In this document: piece by piece, positions 1-8,199 of the stretch
Layout of the letters: the number at the start of each line of letters is the position of its first letter
Numbering within the stretch: position 1 is the first letter of the stretch
Origin: Acidobacteriota bacterium
Lineage (GTDB): Bacteria > Acidobacteriota > Blastocatellia > Pyrinomonadales > Pyrinomonadaceae
Assembly (NCBI GenBank): GCA_020200135.1
Contig: JAIVJI010000089.1
Location: forward strand, 1 to 36,465
Direction of reading: 5' to 3'
DNA length: 36,465 bases
Notes under the pieces: generated by a model
The model's database searches: none
The model's input: the letters and a program-made list of their open reading frames with translations, nothing else
Told to the model about the DNA's origin: nothing
Program-made: the position numbers and the translations under genes

Positions 1-2270
1 CCTACTCGTTCACTGTCACGTCCGAGGGCAACTACACCGTCACGCCCTCGAAGCAGCACTACACCTTCGCGCCCGCTTCGCAGACCTTCACCGACCCGCT
101 CTCGAACAAGACCGCCGACTTCGACGGGACTATCAAACGCTACGCGGTCTCCGGCCGCGTGACGAAGGCGGGCGGCGGCGGCCTCGCGGGCGCGGCCGTC
201 AGCGTCAGCAGCTCGCAGACCGGGACGGCGACGACCGACGCCGGCGGCAACTACACGCTCGCGGGGCTCGCGGCGGGCGGCAACTACACCGTCAGCGCCT
301 CGAAGGCCAACTACACCGTGACGCCCGCGCCCGCGACCTTCAACGACCTCGGCTCCGACCGCACGGCCGACTTCAACGCCACGCCGCAGAACCTCAACAT
401 CGCCGGGCGCGTCACCACGTCGGGCGGCGCCGGCCTCTCCGGCGTCACGGTCACGCTCTCGGGCGCGCGCTCGGCGACGGCGACGACCGACGCCGGCGGC
501 AACTACTCCTTCAGCGTGCCGGCCGACGCCGACTACACCGTCACGCCCTCGAAGACGGGCTACAACTTCACGCCGGCGTCGGCGAGCTTCACGGCGCTCG
601 ACGCGAACAAGACCGCCAACTTCGCGGCCGCGCTCAACCGCCACACCGTCCGCGGGCGCGTCACAGACTCGAACAACTACGGCATCGGCGGCGTCACCGT
701 CACGCTCTCGGGCACGCAGACGGCGACGACGACGACCGACGCGGGCGGCGAGTTCTCGTTCCCGAACCTCGACGCGACCGGCACCTACACCGTGACGCCC
801 GCGGCGCCGATGCTCGCCTTCGCGCCCGCCTCGCAGACCTTCGCCGTCCTCGGCGCGGACGCGCACGCGGGCTTCGTCGGCAGCCTCGCCAGGTACCGCG
901 TCGCCGGCCGCGTGACCGAGAACGGCGCGGGGCTCGCGGGCGTGAACGTGGCGCTCGCCGGCGCGCACCCGGCGCTCGGGGCGGTCGTCGCCTCCGCCTC
1001 GACCGGCGCCGACGGCGCTTACTCGTTCGAGGTGCTGGCCGGCGGCGACTACGCGGTCACGCCCTCGAAGAAGAACTACGCGTTCGGCCCGCCGCAGGCG
1101 GCCTTCAAGGCCCTGGCCTCGGACCGCGCGGCCGACTTCAGCGCGACGCCGTTGCCGACGTTCGAGTTCGGCGCGGCCAGCTATTCGGTCCCGGAGGACG
1201 GCGGCGGCGTCACCGTCACGGTCAGGCGCGTCGGCGACAGCTCAAGGGAGGTGTCGGTCGTCTACCAGGCGCTCGGCGAGACGGCGCGGCGCGGCGCGGA
1301 CTTCCTCGCCTCCATCGGCCAGCTCACCTTCGCGCCGGGCGAGACCTCGAAGACCTTCTCGGTCTTCATCACCGACGACGCGTTCGTCGAAGACCAGGAG
1401 AGCTTCAAGCTCACGCTGGAGCCGGGCGAGGGCGCGGCCGCCGACGAGAACGCGACGGCGCGCGTGACCATCGCGGACAACGACGCCGCTCCCGCCGTCG
1501 CCAACCCCATCGACGACGACGCGTTCTTCGTCCGCCAGCACTACCGCGACTTCTTCTCGCGCGAGCCCGACGCCGAGGGGCTCGCCTACTGGACGGGCGA
1601 GATCAGGAAGTGCGGCGCCGACGCCGCGTGCCGCGAGGCGCGCCGCGTCAGCGTCTCGGCCGCCTTCTTCCTCTCCATCGAGTTTCAGGAGACGGGCTAC
1701 CTCGTCTACCGGCTCTACAAGACCACGTACGGGCGCGCGCCCGAGCGGGTCGAGGAGTTCATGCTCGACGCGCGCGTGATGGGCGAGGGCGTCGTGGTGG
1801 GGCGGCCGGGTTGGGAGCAACTGCTCGAAGCGAACAAGGCCTCGTCGGTACGCGCCTTCGTCGGGCGCCCGGAGTTCGAGGCGCAGTACCCGACGACGCT
1901 CACGCCCGCGCAGTTCGTCAACGCGCTCTTCGTGAACGCCGGCGTCACGCCGACCGACGCCGAGCGGCAGGCGGCCGCCGGCGACTTCGGCGGGACGGCC
2001 GACACGTCCGACGAGGAGGCGCGCGCCCGCGCCCTGCGCCGCGTGACCGAGAACCCGGCGCTCGCGCGGGCCGAGCTTAACCGCGCCTTCGTGATGATGC
2101 AGTACTTCGGCTACCTCAGAAGGAACCCCGACGAGCCGCCGAACACGGACCTCAGCGGCTACAACCACTGGCTCTCGAAGCTCAACGAGTTCGGCGGCGA
2201 CTACGAGCGCGCCGAGATGGTCAAGGCGTTCCTCTCCTCGACCGAGTACCGCGGCCGCTTCGGGAACTGA
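1..2270 (+). CDS. Secreted repeat protein with Calx-beta and DUF4214 domains (5' partial)
   Basis: The reading frame is open from base 3, so the N-terminus lies outside the window. It encodes one partial and four full copies of a carboxypeptidase-regulatory-like beta-sandwich repeat of about 80-85 residues (units start near 141, 396, 641 and 892; recurring GRVT, TTDAGG and YTVTPSK motifs). A Calx-beta domain follows (about 1149-1486, ending in a TIADND motif). The C-terminus (about 1510-2260) is DUF4214-like, with HYRDFFSREPD and a YNHWLSKL motif in a second unit. In acidobacteria such proteins are usually exported or surface-attached and often adhesive; that role is family knowledge. No enzyme motif is visible. 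The TGA stop is followed after four bases by a heptamer repeat and a long hairpin. Confidence 0.9.
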   Translation, partial: YSFTVTSEGNYTVTPSKQHYTFAPASQTFTDPLSNKTADFDGTIKRYAVSGRVTKAGGGGLAGAAVSVSSSQTGTATTDAGGNYTLAGLAAGGNYTVSASKANYTVTPAPATFNDLGSDRTADFNATPQNLNIAGRVTTSGGAGLSGVTVTLSGARSATATTDAGGNYSFSVPADADYTVTPSKTGYNFTPASASFTALDANKTANFAAALNRHTVRGRVTDSNNYGIGGVTVTLSGTQTATTTTDAGGEFSFPNLDATGTYTVTPAAPMLAFAPASQTFAVLGADAHAGFVGSLARYRVAGRVTENGAGLAGVNVALAGAHPALGAVVASASTGADGAYSFEVLAGGDYAVTPSKKNYAFGPPQAAFKALASDRAADFSATPLPTFEFGAASYSVPEDGGGVTVTVRRVGDSSREVSVVYQALGETARRGADFLASIGQLTFAPGETSKTFSVFITDDAFVEDQESFKLTLEPGEGAAADENATARVTIADNDAAPAVANPIDDDAFFVRQHYRDFFSREPDAEGLAYWTGEIRKCGADAACREARRVSVSAAFFLSIEFQETGYLVYRLYKTTYGRAPERVEEFMLDARVMGEGVVVGRPGWEQLLEANKASSVRAFVGRPEFEAQYPTTLTPAQFVNALFVNAGVTPTDAERQAAAGDFGGTADTSDEEARARALRRVTENPALARAELNRAFVMMQYFGYLRRNPDEPPNTDLSGYNHWLSKLNEFGGDYERAEMVKAFLSSTEYRGRFGN
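141..1148 (+). repeat. Four tandem ~250-bp coding repeats (carboxypeptidase-like beta-sandwich units)
   Basis: Four consecutive units of about 240-260 bp encode homologous domains. Short stretches stay identical at DNA level: the codons for TTDAGGNY recur at about 229 and 481, and those for YTVTPSK at about 30 and 534. A partial fifth copy precedes base 141. Such arrays can change length by recombination and are prone to assembly collapse. Confidence 0.75.
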
Positions 2271-2274
2271 GAGG

Positions 2275-2389
2275 AGTAGACAGTAGACAGTAGTCGAAAG
2301 GTGAGGGCGCGTAAAACGTCGGCGGCCGCGAGAACATTCAACTCGCGGCCGCCGACGTTTTCTACTGTCTACTGACTACTGTCTACTGC
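2275..2389. repeat. Heptamer repeat, CAGTAGT family, inverted pair around a hairpin
   Basis: Bases 2275-2296 carry about three tandem heptamers of the CAGTAGA/CAGTAGT type. Bases 2362-2389 carry four heptamers in inverted orientation (CTACTGT/CTACTGA). Between them lies the perfect hairpin 2313-2361. The repeat starts four bases after the stop of the upstream + gene, and its right arm supplies the TAG stop of the convergent acetyltransferase. Confidence 0.85.
2313..2361. terminator. Bidirectional hairpin terminator
   Basis: A perfect 20-bp stem (2313-2332 with 2342-2361) encloses a 9-nt loop. It begins with AAAA and ends with TTTT, so it could terminate transcription from both converging genes. 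The outer heptamer arms can extend the structure. Confidence 0.75.
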
Positions 2390-2928
2390 CCTGCGTCGCG
2401 CTCGGCGACCAGCAGCACCACGTCGCGGAAGGCGCCGCGCTTCCAGAAGCGGCGCGGCAGGCGCCCGACCTCGCGGTAGCCGACGCGCCGGAGCATCTTG
2501 AGCGAGGCCGTGTTCTCGGCGAAGACTTCGGAGACGAGCATGCGGAGGCCCAGCACCTCGAAGGCGTAGCGCGTGCGGACGCGCGCCGCGTCGGTGCCGT
2601 AGCCGAGCCCGCGCGCCTCGGGCGGCCCGATGATGGTGCCCGAGGCGGCGACGCCGTGGCGGTAGTTGATCTTGTGGAGTCCGGCGACGCCGACGTGCTC
2701 GCCCGCCAGCGTCTCGACGGCGAAGACGATGTCGGAAGGGTGCGCGTCCGGGTGCCCCGAAGACTTGTCGAAGAACTCGTCCTCGGCGGCGCGCGTGAGC
2801 GGGATGTCGCCCGAGAGAATCGTCCCCGTCAGGTCTGGGTCGTTCATCCACAACTGCACGTTGGCCGCGTGCCGTCCCTTGTCGAGCGGCACCAGACGCA
2901 CCCTTTCGCCCTCCCAGCCGTAAGCCAT
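2383..2928 (-). CDS. GNAT family N-acetyltransferase (RimJ/RimL-like)
   Basis: The 181-aa product has the GNAT fold: a charged N-terminal strand (GERVRLVPL), an acetyl-CoA pyrophosphate-loop motif (ARGLGYGTDA, about residues 105-114), and the RimJ/RimL-type ENTASLKMLRRVGY segment (about 138-151). It should transfer acetyl from acetyl-CoA to an amine of a protein N-terminus or small molecule; the substrate is not predictable. The start at 2928 is preferred over upstream in-frame starts because GGAGGT lies eight bases upstream and homology begins there. The TAG stop falls inside the heptamer repeat. It lies downstream of the GGDEF regulator on the same strand, separated by another heptamer repeat. 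Confidence 0.85.
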   Translation of the reverse strand: MAYGWEGERVRLVPLDKGRHAANVQLWMNDPDLTGTILSGDIPLTRAAEDEFFDKSSGHPDAHPSDIVFAVETLAGEHVGVAGLHKINYRHGVAASGTIIGPPEARGLGYGTDAARVRTRYAFEVLGLRMLVSEVFAENTASLKMLRRVGYREVGRLPRRFWKRGAFRDVVLLVAERDAGQ

Positions 2929-2995
2929 CCCCGTACACCTCCGGCCGCCCAGCGTGGCGGAGCCGCGACTATAAACCATGACCGCGCGCGCGCGG

Positions 2996-3060
2996 AAGGA
3001 TGAAGGATGAAGGATGAGGGGACGGCCATACGGCGTTCCCTTCATCCTTCATCCTTCATT
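2996..3060. repeat. Heptamer repeat, GGATGAA family, inverted pair
   Basis: About three GGATGAA units (2996-3019) face three inverted TTCATCC units (3040-3059). The 20-nt centre can itself fold (GGGAC/GTTCCC with GGCC/GGC). The TGA stop of the GGDEF regulator (3056-3058) is the first unit of the right arm. The stem is nearly perfect over about 22 bp, with few mismatches. Confidence 0.8.
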
Positions 3061-4036
3061 CCGCCGCTTCGACGCGGTCGCGGCCGGACTGTTTGGCGTG
3101 GTAGAGCGCCTCGTCGGCGCGCGCGATCATGTCGTTGCCGGACTCGGAGTCGCGCAGCTCCGCGACGCCGACCGAGAGCGTGAGCGGGAAGGTGCGCGCG
3201 CCGTCGCCGAAGAGGCGCGTGGAGAAAGCCTGGCGTATCTTCTCGGCGAGCGCGGCGGCGCCCGGTGCGGCCGTCTCGGGCGCGAGCACGAGGAACTCCT
3301 CGCCGCCGTAGCGGCAGACCACGTCCGAGCCGCGCACCGACTCGGTGAGCGCGCGCGCCGCCTGCACGAGCGCCGCGTCGCCCGCCGCGTGGCCGTAGGT
3401 GTCGTTGACCGCCTTGAAGAAGTCTATGTCCAGGAGCAGGCACGAGAGCGGGCGGGCGTAGCGCCGCGCCTCCGACAGCTCGCGCTGGAGCGCGCGTTGC
3501 AGGCCGTAGCGGTTGAGCAGTCCCGTCAGCGCGTCGGTCATCGACATCTCGCTGGCGGCCTCGGCCGAGCGGCGCAGCTCCTCGGCGCGCTGGCGCAGGC
3601 AGTCGCGCTCGCGCTTGAGCCGGATGGCGACGCGCACGCGCGCCAGCAGCTCCTCGACGCGGAAGGGCTTCGAGACGTAGTCGTCCGCGCCGAGCGCGAG
3701 CCCGCTGACCTTCGTGTCGGTGTCGTCGAGCGCGGAGAGGAAGATGACGGGGATGTCGCGCGTCGCGGGGTCGTCTTTGAGCAGGCGGCACGCCTGGAGC
3801 CCGTCGAGCACGGGCATCATCACGTCGAGGATGATGAGGTCCGGCAGGGCGCGGCGCGCGGCCTCGACCGCACGCCCGCCGTCCTCGGCCGTCACGACGC
3901 GGTACTCCTCCCACTCCAGCCTGCGCTTGATGAGCGCGAGGATGACCGGCTCGTCGTCGGCGACGAGGATGAGCGGCGCCGGCGCCTCGCCCGCCCCGGC
4001 CTGACCCGCCCCCGCGGCCCGCGACTCAGTCTTCAT
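3056..4036 (-). CDS. Response regulator with GGDEF diguanylate cyclase domain (PleD-like)
   Basis: The 326-aa protein has an N-terminal receiver domain (about 20-140) with acidic pocket D27/D28, phospho-acceptor D71 in ILDVMMP, S101 and K123. After a linker helix comes a GGDEF domain (about 163-326). The active-site motif is GGEEF (244-248), an accepted catalytic variant, and an RxxD inhibitory c-di-GMP site (R235-D238) sits five residues upstream. It should make c-di-GMP from two GTP when phosphorylated by an unknown kinase; no histidine kinase is in the window. The stop codon is part of the GGATGAA repeat. A PilZ protein, a possible c-di-GMP receptor, lies at 11561. Confidence 0.95.
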   Translation of the reverse strand: MKTESRAAGAGQAGAGEAPAPLILVADDEPVILALIKRRLEWEEYRVVTAEDGGRAVEAARRALPDLIILDVMMPVLDGLQACRLLKDDPATRDIPVIFLSALDDTDTKVSGLALGADDYVSKPFRVEELLARVRVAIRLKRERDCLRQRAEELRRSAEAASEMSMTDALTGLLNRYGLQRALQRELSEARRYARPLSCLLLDIDFFKAVNDTYGHAAGDAALVQAARALTESVRGSDVVCRYGGEEFLVLAPETAAPGAAALAEKIRQAFSTRLFGDGARTFPLTLSVGVAELRDSESGNDMIARADEALYHAKQSGRDRVEAAE

Positions 4037-4378
4037 AAAAGTGCTACGCCGGTCTGCCGCGCGCGGTCGGGGCGCGGCCCGTTAAAAACACACGGCTGAG
4101 GCTCGGGGCTGTCGTCCGGGGATTGAGACAATAATAAAGAAGGCGGGAGGGAAAAGGCAAAAGAAGTAGGCAGCAGGCAGATGGCGGTAGTACCCGACCC
4201 GCCGGCCGCAAGACGGCGCGGCCGAAATATTCTCGGGGCGCAACGCCGCGGCTTTGTGATAAGCTCTGCGGCATCCGGCGGAGTTTTCTACACAGCGCTT
4301 GAGGTTCCCGCGCCCGACACGCACCGCGGGCGCGCCCACACAATCAGTGAGTTCGTGTCGAGGGAGGACGGCGGACAG
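4037..4378. other. Divergent intergenic region, 342 nt
   Basis: This gap separates the GGDEF regulator from the HxlR regulator. An open frame extends upstream of HxlR to 4181, but homology and a ribosome site place the start at 4379. A degenerate 7-nt-period stretch (GTAGGCA GCAGGCA, about 4165-4180) may be a decayed relative of the heptamer repeats. No convincing promoter pair was identified. Confidence 0.5.
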
Positions 4379-4822
4379 ATGCGACGACGTGAGGGCGACG
4401 GCTGCCCCGTGTGGGGCGCTCTACAGGTCGTGGGCGACAAGTGGACGCTGCTCATCGTGCGCGACCTGGCGTCGGCGCCGAGGCGGACGACCGACCTGCT
4501 CGCGCGTCTCCAGCCGATCAGCAGCCGCACGCTGATGGACCGCCTGCGTGACATGGAGCGCGACCGCCTCATCGAGCGGCGCGACCTGGGCGGCAGCCCG
4601 CCGCACGTCGAGTACGTGCTGACCGAGCGCGGGCGCGTGCTCACGCCGCTCCTGGACGCGCTGCGCGCCGCCGGCGAGGCGCTCGACTGTAACGCCTGCG
4701 AAGACCGGCTCGGCCGCCACGACTCCTACTGCGACGCCTGCCCGCGCGCCGCGCACGCCGGCCGCGCCGCCACGCCGCCCGCGCGCCGCGCACAGACGGA
4801 CGACTCCATCGTGCTGCTCTGA
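4379..4822 (+). CDS. HxlR-family winged-helix regulator with C-terminal Cys pairs
   Basis: The 147-aa protein carries the HxlR signature: C9-P-V-W followed by VVGDKWTLLIVRDL (about 18-30) and a winged helix (RTTDLLARL, SRTLMDRLRDME, wing ending in YVLTERG, about 37-85). HxlR proteins bind DNA as dimers and often sense aldehydes or redox state through the N-terminal Cys. The C-terminus is unusual: C104/C107 and C118/C121 form two CxxC pairs that could bind zinc or iron or form disulfides. The start is set by AGGGAGGA upstream of ATG 4379. The serine hydrolase starts 45 bases downstream on the same strand and may be co-transcribed. Confidence 0.88.
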   Translation: MRRREGDGCPVWGALQVVGDKWTLLIVRDLASAPRRTTDLLARLQPISSRTLMDRLRDMERDRLIERRDLGGSPPHVEYVLTERGRVLTPLLDALRAAGEALDCNACEDRLGRHDSYCDACPRAAHAGRAATPPARRAQTDDSIVLL

Positions 4823-4867
4823 GCAAAACCCCTGGCCGAACACGCGCAAACCCGAAGGGGCTCCGAC

Positions 4868-6694
4868 ATGAACCTGGCGCACCTCCTGCTGACGCTCCTG
4901 CTCTCGCTCTCCCTGCTCATCCCGTTCGCACGCCCCGCGGCGCAGGACGCGACGCCCGAGGCCCGCCGCGCGCGGGTCGAGCGCGGTCTGCTCCCGCCCG
5001 TCCTCGTCAGGGGCGCGCCCGCGTGGTCAATCGAGGAGCGCCTGCGCCACCACAAAGCGCCGGGCGTGAGCGTCGCCGTCATCAAGGACTTCAAGGTCGA
5101 GTGGGCCAAAGGCTACGGCTTCAAAGACGCCGGGACGCGCGAGCCCGTGACGGAGCGGACGCTCTTCCAGGCCGGCTCAATCAGCAAGCCCGTCGCCGCG
5201 TCGGCGGCGCTCAAGAAGGTCGAGCAGGGGCGGCTCGCGCTCGAAGAGGACGTCAACCTCAAGCTCACCTCCTGGAAGCTGCCCGACAACGACTTCACGG
5301 CGAAGAGGAAGGTGACGCTCGCCAACCTGCTCAGCCACACGGCCGGCCTCACCGTCCACGGCTTCCCCGGCTACGCCGCGGGCGAAAAGATTCCCACCGT
5401 CCCGCAGATTCTGGACGGCGCGCCGCCCGCCAACACCGCGCCCGTCCGCGTAGACCTCGAACCGGGCACGCGCTTCCGCTACTCGGGCGGCGGCACAACC
5501 GTCGCGCAGCTCTTGCTCACGGACGCCGAGCGCAAGCCCTTCCCCGACATCATGCGCGAGACGGTGCTCGCGCCGCTCGGCATGGACGACAGCACCTACG
5601 AGCAGCCGCTCCCGGCCGCGCGGGCGCGCCACGCCGCCGCCGGACACAAGGCCGACGGCGGCGGCGTCCCCGGCAAGTTCCACGTCTACCCCGAGATGGC
5701 CGCCGCCGGTCTCTGGACGACGCCGACCGACCTCGCCAGGTTCGGCATCGAGGTGCAGCTCTCCTTGCAGGGCAAGTCGAACAAGGTGCTCTCGAAGGCT
5801 TCCGCCGAGCGGATGGTCACGCCCTACCTCCCGTCGTCGGATGTGGGGCTCGGCTTCTTCTCCGAGGAGCGCGGGCAGAACGTCTACTTCGGCCACAACG
5901 GGGCCGACGAGGGCTTCCGCGCGCAGCTCCTCGTCCACCGCGAGAAGGGCTACGGCGCGGTGGTGATGGTCAACTCGGACAACGGGCAGATTATCGGCGA
6001 AATCTTCCGCGCCATCGCGCGCGAGTACGGCTGGGACGGGTACCTGCCTCCGGAGGTTGAGACGGTCTCGGTCGCGCCCGAGCGGCTCGGCAGTTACGCC
6101 GGCCGCTACCTCGTCAATCCCGACCGCGTGCTCAAGGTCACGTTCGAGGGCGGCCGCCTCTTCGCCGAGCCGACGCAAGGGTCGAAGGTCGAGCTCTTCC
6201 CCGTCTCGGAGACGGCCTTCGTCCGGCAGGACGCCTACATCCGCGCCACCTTCGTGCCCGCCACCGAAGGGCAGCCCGCCAAGGTGACCCTCGTCGGCGG
6301 CAACAACACTACGGACGCGCCGCGCGTGGCGGCCGACGCCACGCCCATCCCCTACGAGCTTTTGCAGGCCGGCAAGGTGGACGAGGCCGTCGCCGCCTAC
6401 CGGCGCATCAAGAAGGAGCAGCCCGACAACGTCGCCGTCTCCGAGCAGCGCCTGAACACGCTCGGCTACGAGCTGCTGCGCGCGAAGAAGACGCGCGAGG
6501 CGGTCGCCGTCTTCGCCCTCAACGCCGAACTCTACCCGCAGTCCTTCAACGTCTACGACAGCCTCGGCGAAGCCTACGCCGAGGGCGGAGACAAGGGGCT
6601 GGCGGTCAAGAACTACCGCCGCTCGCTTGAGCTGAACCCGAAGAACGACAACGCCGCCCGGATGCTGAAGAAGCTGGGAGAGGAGAAGAAGTAG
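4868..6694 (+). CDS. Exported serine hydrolase (beta-lactamase/class C-like) with TPR C-terminus
   Basis: The 608-aa protein has a signal peptide (residues 1 to about 26). A beta-lactamase-family domain (about 50-390) contains the nucleophile motif S104-I-S-K107, a Y205-S-G triad equivalent to YxN, and H343-N-G in place of the KTG box. A lipocalin-like segment follows (about 395-480). Two or more TPR units end the protein (about 520-605; LGEAYAEGGDKGLAVKNYRRSLELNP). It probably acts in the periplasm on an ester, amide or peptidoglycan-derived peptide; the substrate is unknown. Such hydrolase-TPR fusions are common in acidobacteria and need not confer beta-lactam resistance. The stop codon abuts a repeat element. 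Confidence 0.9.
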   Translation: MNLAHLLLTLLLSLSLLIPFARPAAQDATPEARRARVERGLLPPVLVRGAPAWSIEERLRHHKAPGVSVAVIKDFKVEWAKGYGFKDAGTREPVTERTLFQAGSISKPVAASAALKKVEQGRLALEEDVNLKLTSWKLPDNDFTAKRKVTLANLLSHTAGLTVHGFPGYAAGEKIPTVPQILDGAPPANTAPVRVDLEPGTRFRYSGGGTTVAQLLLTDAERKPFPDIMRETVLAPLGMDDSTYEQPLPAARARHAAAGHKADGGGVPGKFHVYPEMAAAGLWTTPTDLARFGIEVQLSLQGKSNKVLSKASAERMVTPYLPSSDVGLGFFSEERGQNVYFGHNGADEGFRAQLLVHREKGYGAVVMVNSDNGQIIGEIFRAIAREYGWDGYLPPEVETVSVAPERLGSYAGRYLVNPDRVLKVTFEGGRLFAEPTQGSKVELFPVSETAFVRQDAYIRATFVPATEGQPAKVTLVGGNNTTDAPRVAADATPIPYELLQAGKVDEAVAAYRRIKKEQPDNVAVSEQRLNTLGYELLRAKKTREAVAVFALNAELYPQSFNVYDSLGEAYAEGGDKGLAVKNYRRSLELNPKNDNAARMLKKLGEEKK

Positions 6695-6770
6695 TCAGTG
6701 GCGCTCCGCTTTACGGACACGGGCCCTGACATCCTGACGGCTCGCTGAAGAAGGTTTTCTAACGTCTACT
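6692..6770 (+). repeat. Dispersed intergenic element, copy 1 (degenerate heptamer ends)
   Basis: The element starts in the stop codon of the serine hydrolase (GTAGTCAGTGG) and ends six bases before the methyltransferase ATG. It shares with copies 2 and 3 a core: GCTCCGCT near its start, CTGACAT in the middle, GGCTCGCT, then AAGGTTTTCTA at its end. The flanking heptamers are degraded to about one unit per side. No ORF or separate promoter is visible in it. Confidence 0.65.
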
Positions 6771-6776
6771 TTTCTT

Positions 6777-7547
6777 ATGGACATCCTTGAGCACCAGAGG
6801 CGCGCGTGGGACAGGCAGGCCGAGCAGGGTAACGAGTGGACCGTGCCCGTCGGGCCGGAGGTCATCGAGGAGGCGCGGCGCGGGCGCTGGTCGGTTCTCC
6901 TGACCGAGCAGAAGCCCACCCCGCGCGGGTGGTTCCCCGAAGAAGTCGCGGGGCTCGAAGTGCTCTGCCTCGCTTCGGGCGGGGGGCAGCAGGGGCCGAC
7001 GCTGGCGGCGGCCGGCGCGCGCGTGACGGTGCTCGACAACTCGCCGGCGCAGCTCGCGCGCGACCGGCAGGTGGCCGAGCGCGAGGGGCTCGAACTCCAG
7101 ACCGCCGAGGGCGACATGCGCGACCTCTCGCGGTTCGCGGACGAGAGCTTCGACCTCGTCTTCCACCCCGTCTCGAACCTCTTCGTCCCCGACGTGCGCC
7201 CCGTGTGGCGCGAGGCGTTCCGCGTGCTCCGCCGCGGGGGCGCGCTGCTCGCCGGCTTCAACAACCCGGCCGTCTACCTCTTCGGCTGGCAGGAGGAGGA
7301 GCTGGCCACGCTGGATGTTAAGTACAGCCTCCCCTACTCGGACATCGAAAGCCTCGACGCCGGGGCGCGCGAGCGCCTGCTCGCCTCGGGGGAGCCCGTC
7401 GAGTTCAGCCACACGCTCGAAGACTTGTTGGGCGGCCAGCTCGACGCGGGCTTCCGCCTCGCGGGGTTCTACGAAGACCGCCACCGCGACCTGCCCGTCG
7501 CGCGGTTCATGCCGACCTACATCGCCACGCGCGCCGTCAAGCCCTGA
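6777..7547 (+). CDS. Class I SAM-dependent methyltransferase
   Basis: The 256-aa protein contains a Rossmann-type SAM-binding fold. Motif I is [10 protein letters not shown] (about 62-71), the acidic residue at the end of strand 2 is D87 (VTVLDNS), and a post-I region reads [10 protein letters not shown] (about 111-120). Motif II is FDLVFHP (about 125-131), and [14 protein letters not shown] (about 151-164) is motif III-like. The substrate cannot be assigned; the family includes small-molecule methyltransferases. The upstream gap is fully occupied by the repeat element, so transcription may read through from the serine hydrolase. A membrane protein gene follows after 28 bases. Confidence 0.88.
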   Translation: MDILEHQRRAWDRQAEQGNEWTVPVGPEVIEEARRGRWSVLLTEQKPTPRGWFPEEVAGLEVLCLASGGGQQGPTLAAAGARVTVLDNSPAQLARDRQVAEREGLELQTAEGDMRDLSRFADESFDLVFHPVSNLFVPDVRPVWREAFRVLRRGGALLAGFNNPAVYLFGWQEEELATLDVKYSLPYSDIESLDAGARERLLASGEPVEFSHTLEDLLGGQLDAGFRLAGFYEDRHRDLPVARFMPTYIATRAVKP

Positions 7548-7575
7548 TTTTTTTTAAGAACAGGAGTGTGAGACG

Positions 7576-8172
7576 TTGGACGAAGCTTCGACGCGCGCGG
7601 GGCGCGGGGTGTGGTCGGGCGGCGCGGCGCCGTGGCTCGCGGTCGCGGGCGTCCTGGCGGCGACGGCCGTCGCGCTGCGGCTTGAGGGTCGCCTGTGGGT
7701 TTGCGCGTGCGGGCGTCTGCTGCCGTGGGTCGGCGACGCGTGGGCCCCGGACACCTCGCAGCACCTCTTCGACCCTTACTCCTTCACGCACGTCCTGCAC
7801 GGGTTCGCCTTCGCGGGGCTGCTCGCGCTCGTCGCGCCGCGCGCGGCCCGCCGCTGGCGGCTCCCCCTCGCGGTCGCGCTCGAAGCGGCGTGGGAGGTGC
7901 TGGAGAACACAGAGTACGTCATCAACCGCTACCGCGAGGCGACGGCCGCGCTCGGCTACGCGGGCGACACCGTCGTCAACTCGCTCGGCGACGTGGCCGC
8001 CTGCGCCGCGGGCTTCCTCCTCGCGCGCCGCCTCGGCGCCGTCAGGACGCTGCTCGTCTTCCTGCTGACGGAGGTCGTGCTCCTCCTCTGGATTCGGGAC
8101 AGCCTCCTGCTCAACATCCTCCTGCTCGTCTACCCCTCCGAGACGCTGAGGGCGTGGCAGGCGGGCCGCTAG
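7576..8172 (+). CDS. DUF2585 (UPF0314-like) integral membrane protein
   Basis: The 198-aa protein matches DUF2585 by eye. It has the HLFDPYSFTHVLHGF segment (about 63-77), the WEVLENTEYVINRYR segment (about 106-120), the GYAGDTVVNSLGD segment (about 127-139) and a terminal IRDSLLLNILLL helix (about 173-184). About six hydrophobic segments are predicted. The function of the family is unknown. The start is TTG at 7576, supported by AGGAG nine bases upstream; the GTG at 7567 runs straight into a stop. The glycosyltransferase begins 27 bases downstream, suggesting one transcript. Confidence 0.85.
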   Translation: MDEASTRAGRGVWSGGAAPWLAVAGVLAATAVALRLEGRLWVCACGRLLPWVGDAWAPDTSQHLFDPYSFTHVLHGFAFAGLLALVAPRAARRWRLPLAVALEAAWEVLENTEYVINRYREATAALGYAGDTVVNSLGDVAACAAGFLLARRLGAVRTLLVFLLTEVVLLLWIRDSLLLNILLLVYPSETLRAWQAGR

Positions 8173-8199
8173 TGCGCGGCGCGCGCGCGGAGTGAAGAG

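Noticed and set aside
2275..2389. CRISPR-like array
   Set aside because: The repeats are only 7 nt, tandem and without spacers, and no cas genes are present in the window.
4868..6694. Antibiotic-resistance beta-lactamase
   Set aside because: The fold is shared with many esterases and peptidases. The KTG box is replaced by HNG and a TPR tail is fused, so resistance cannot be claimed.
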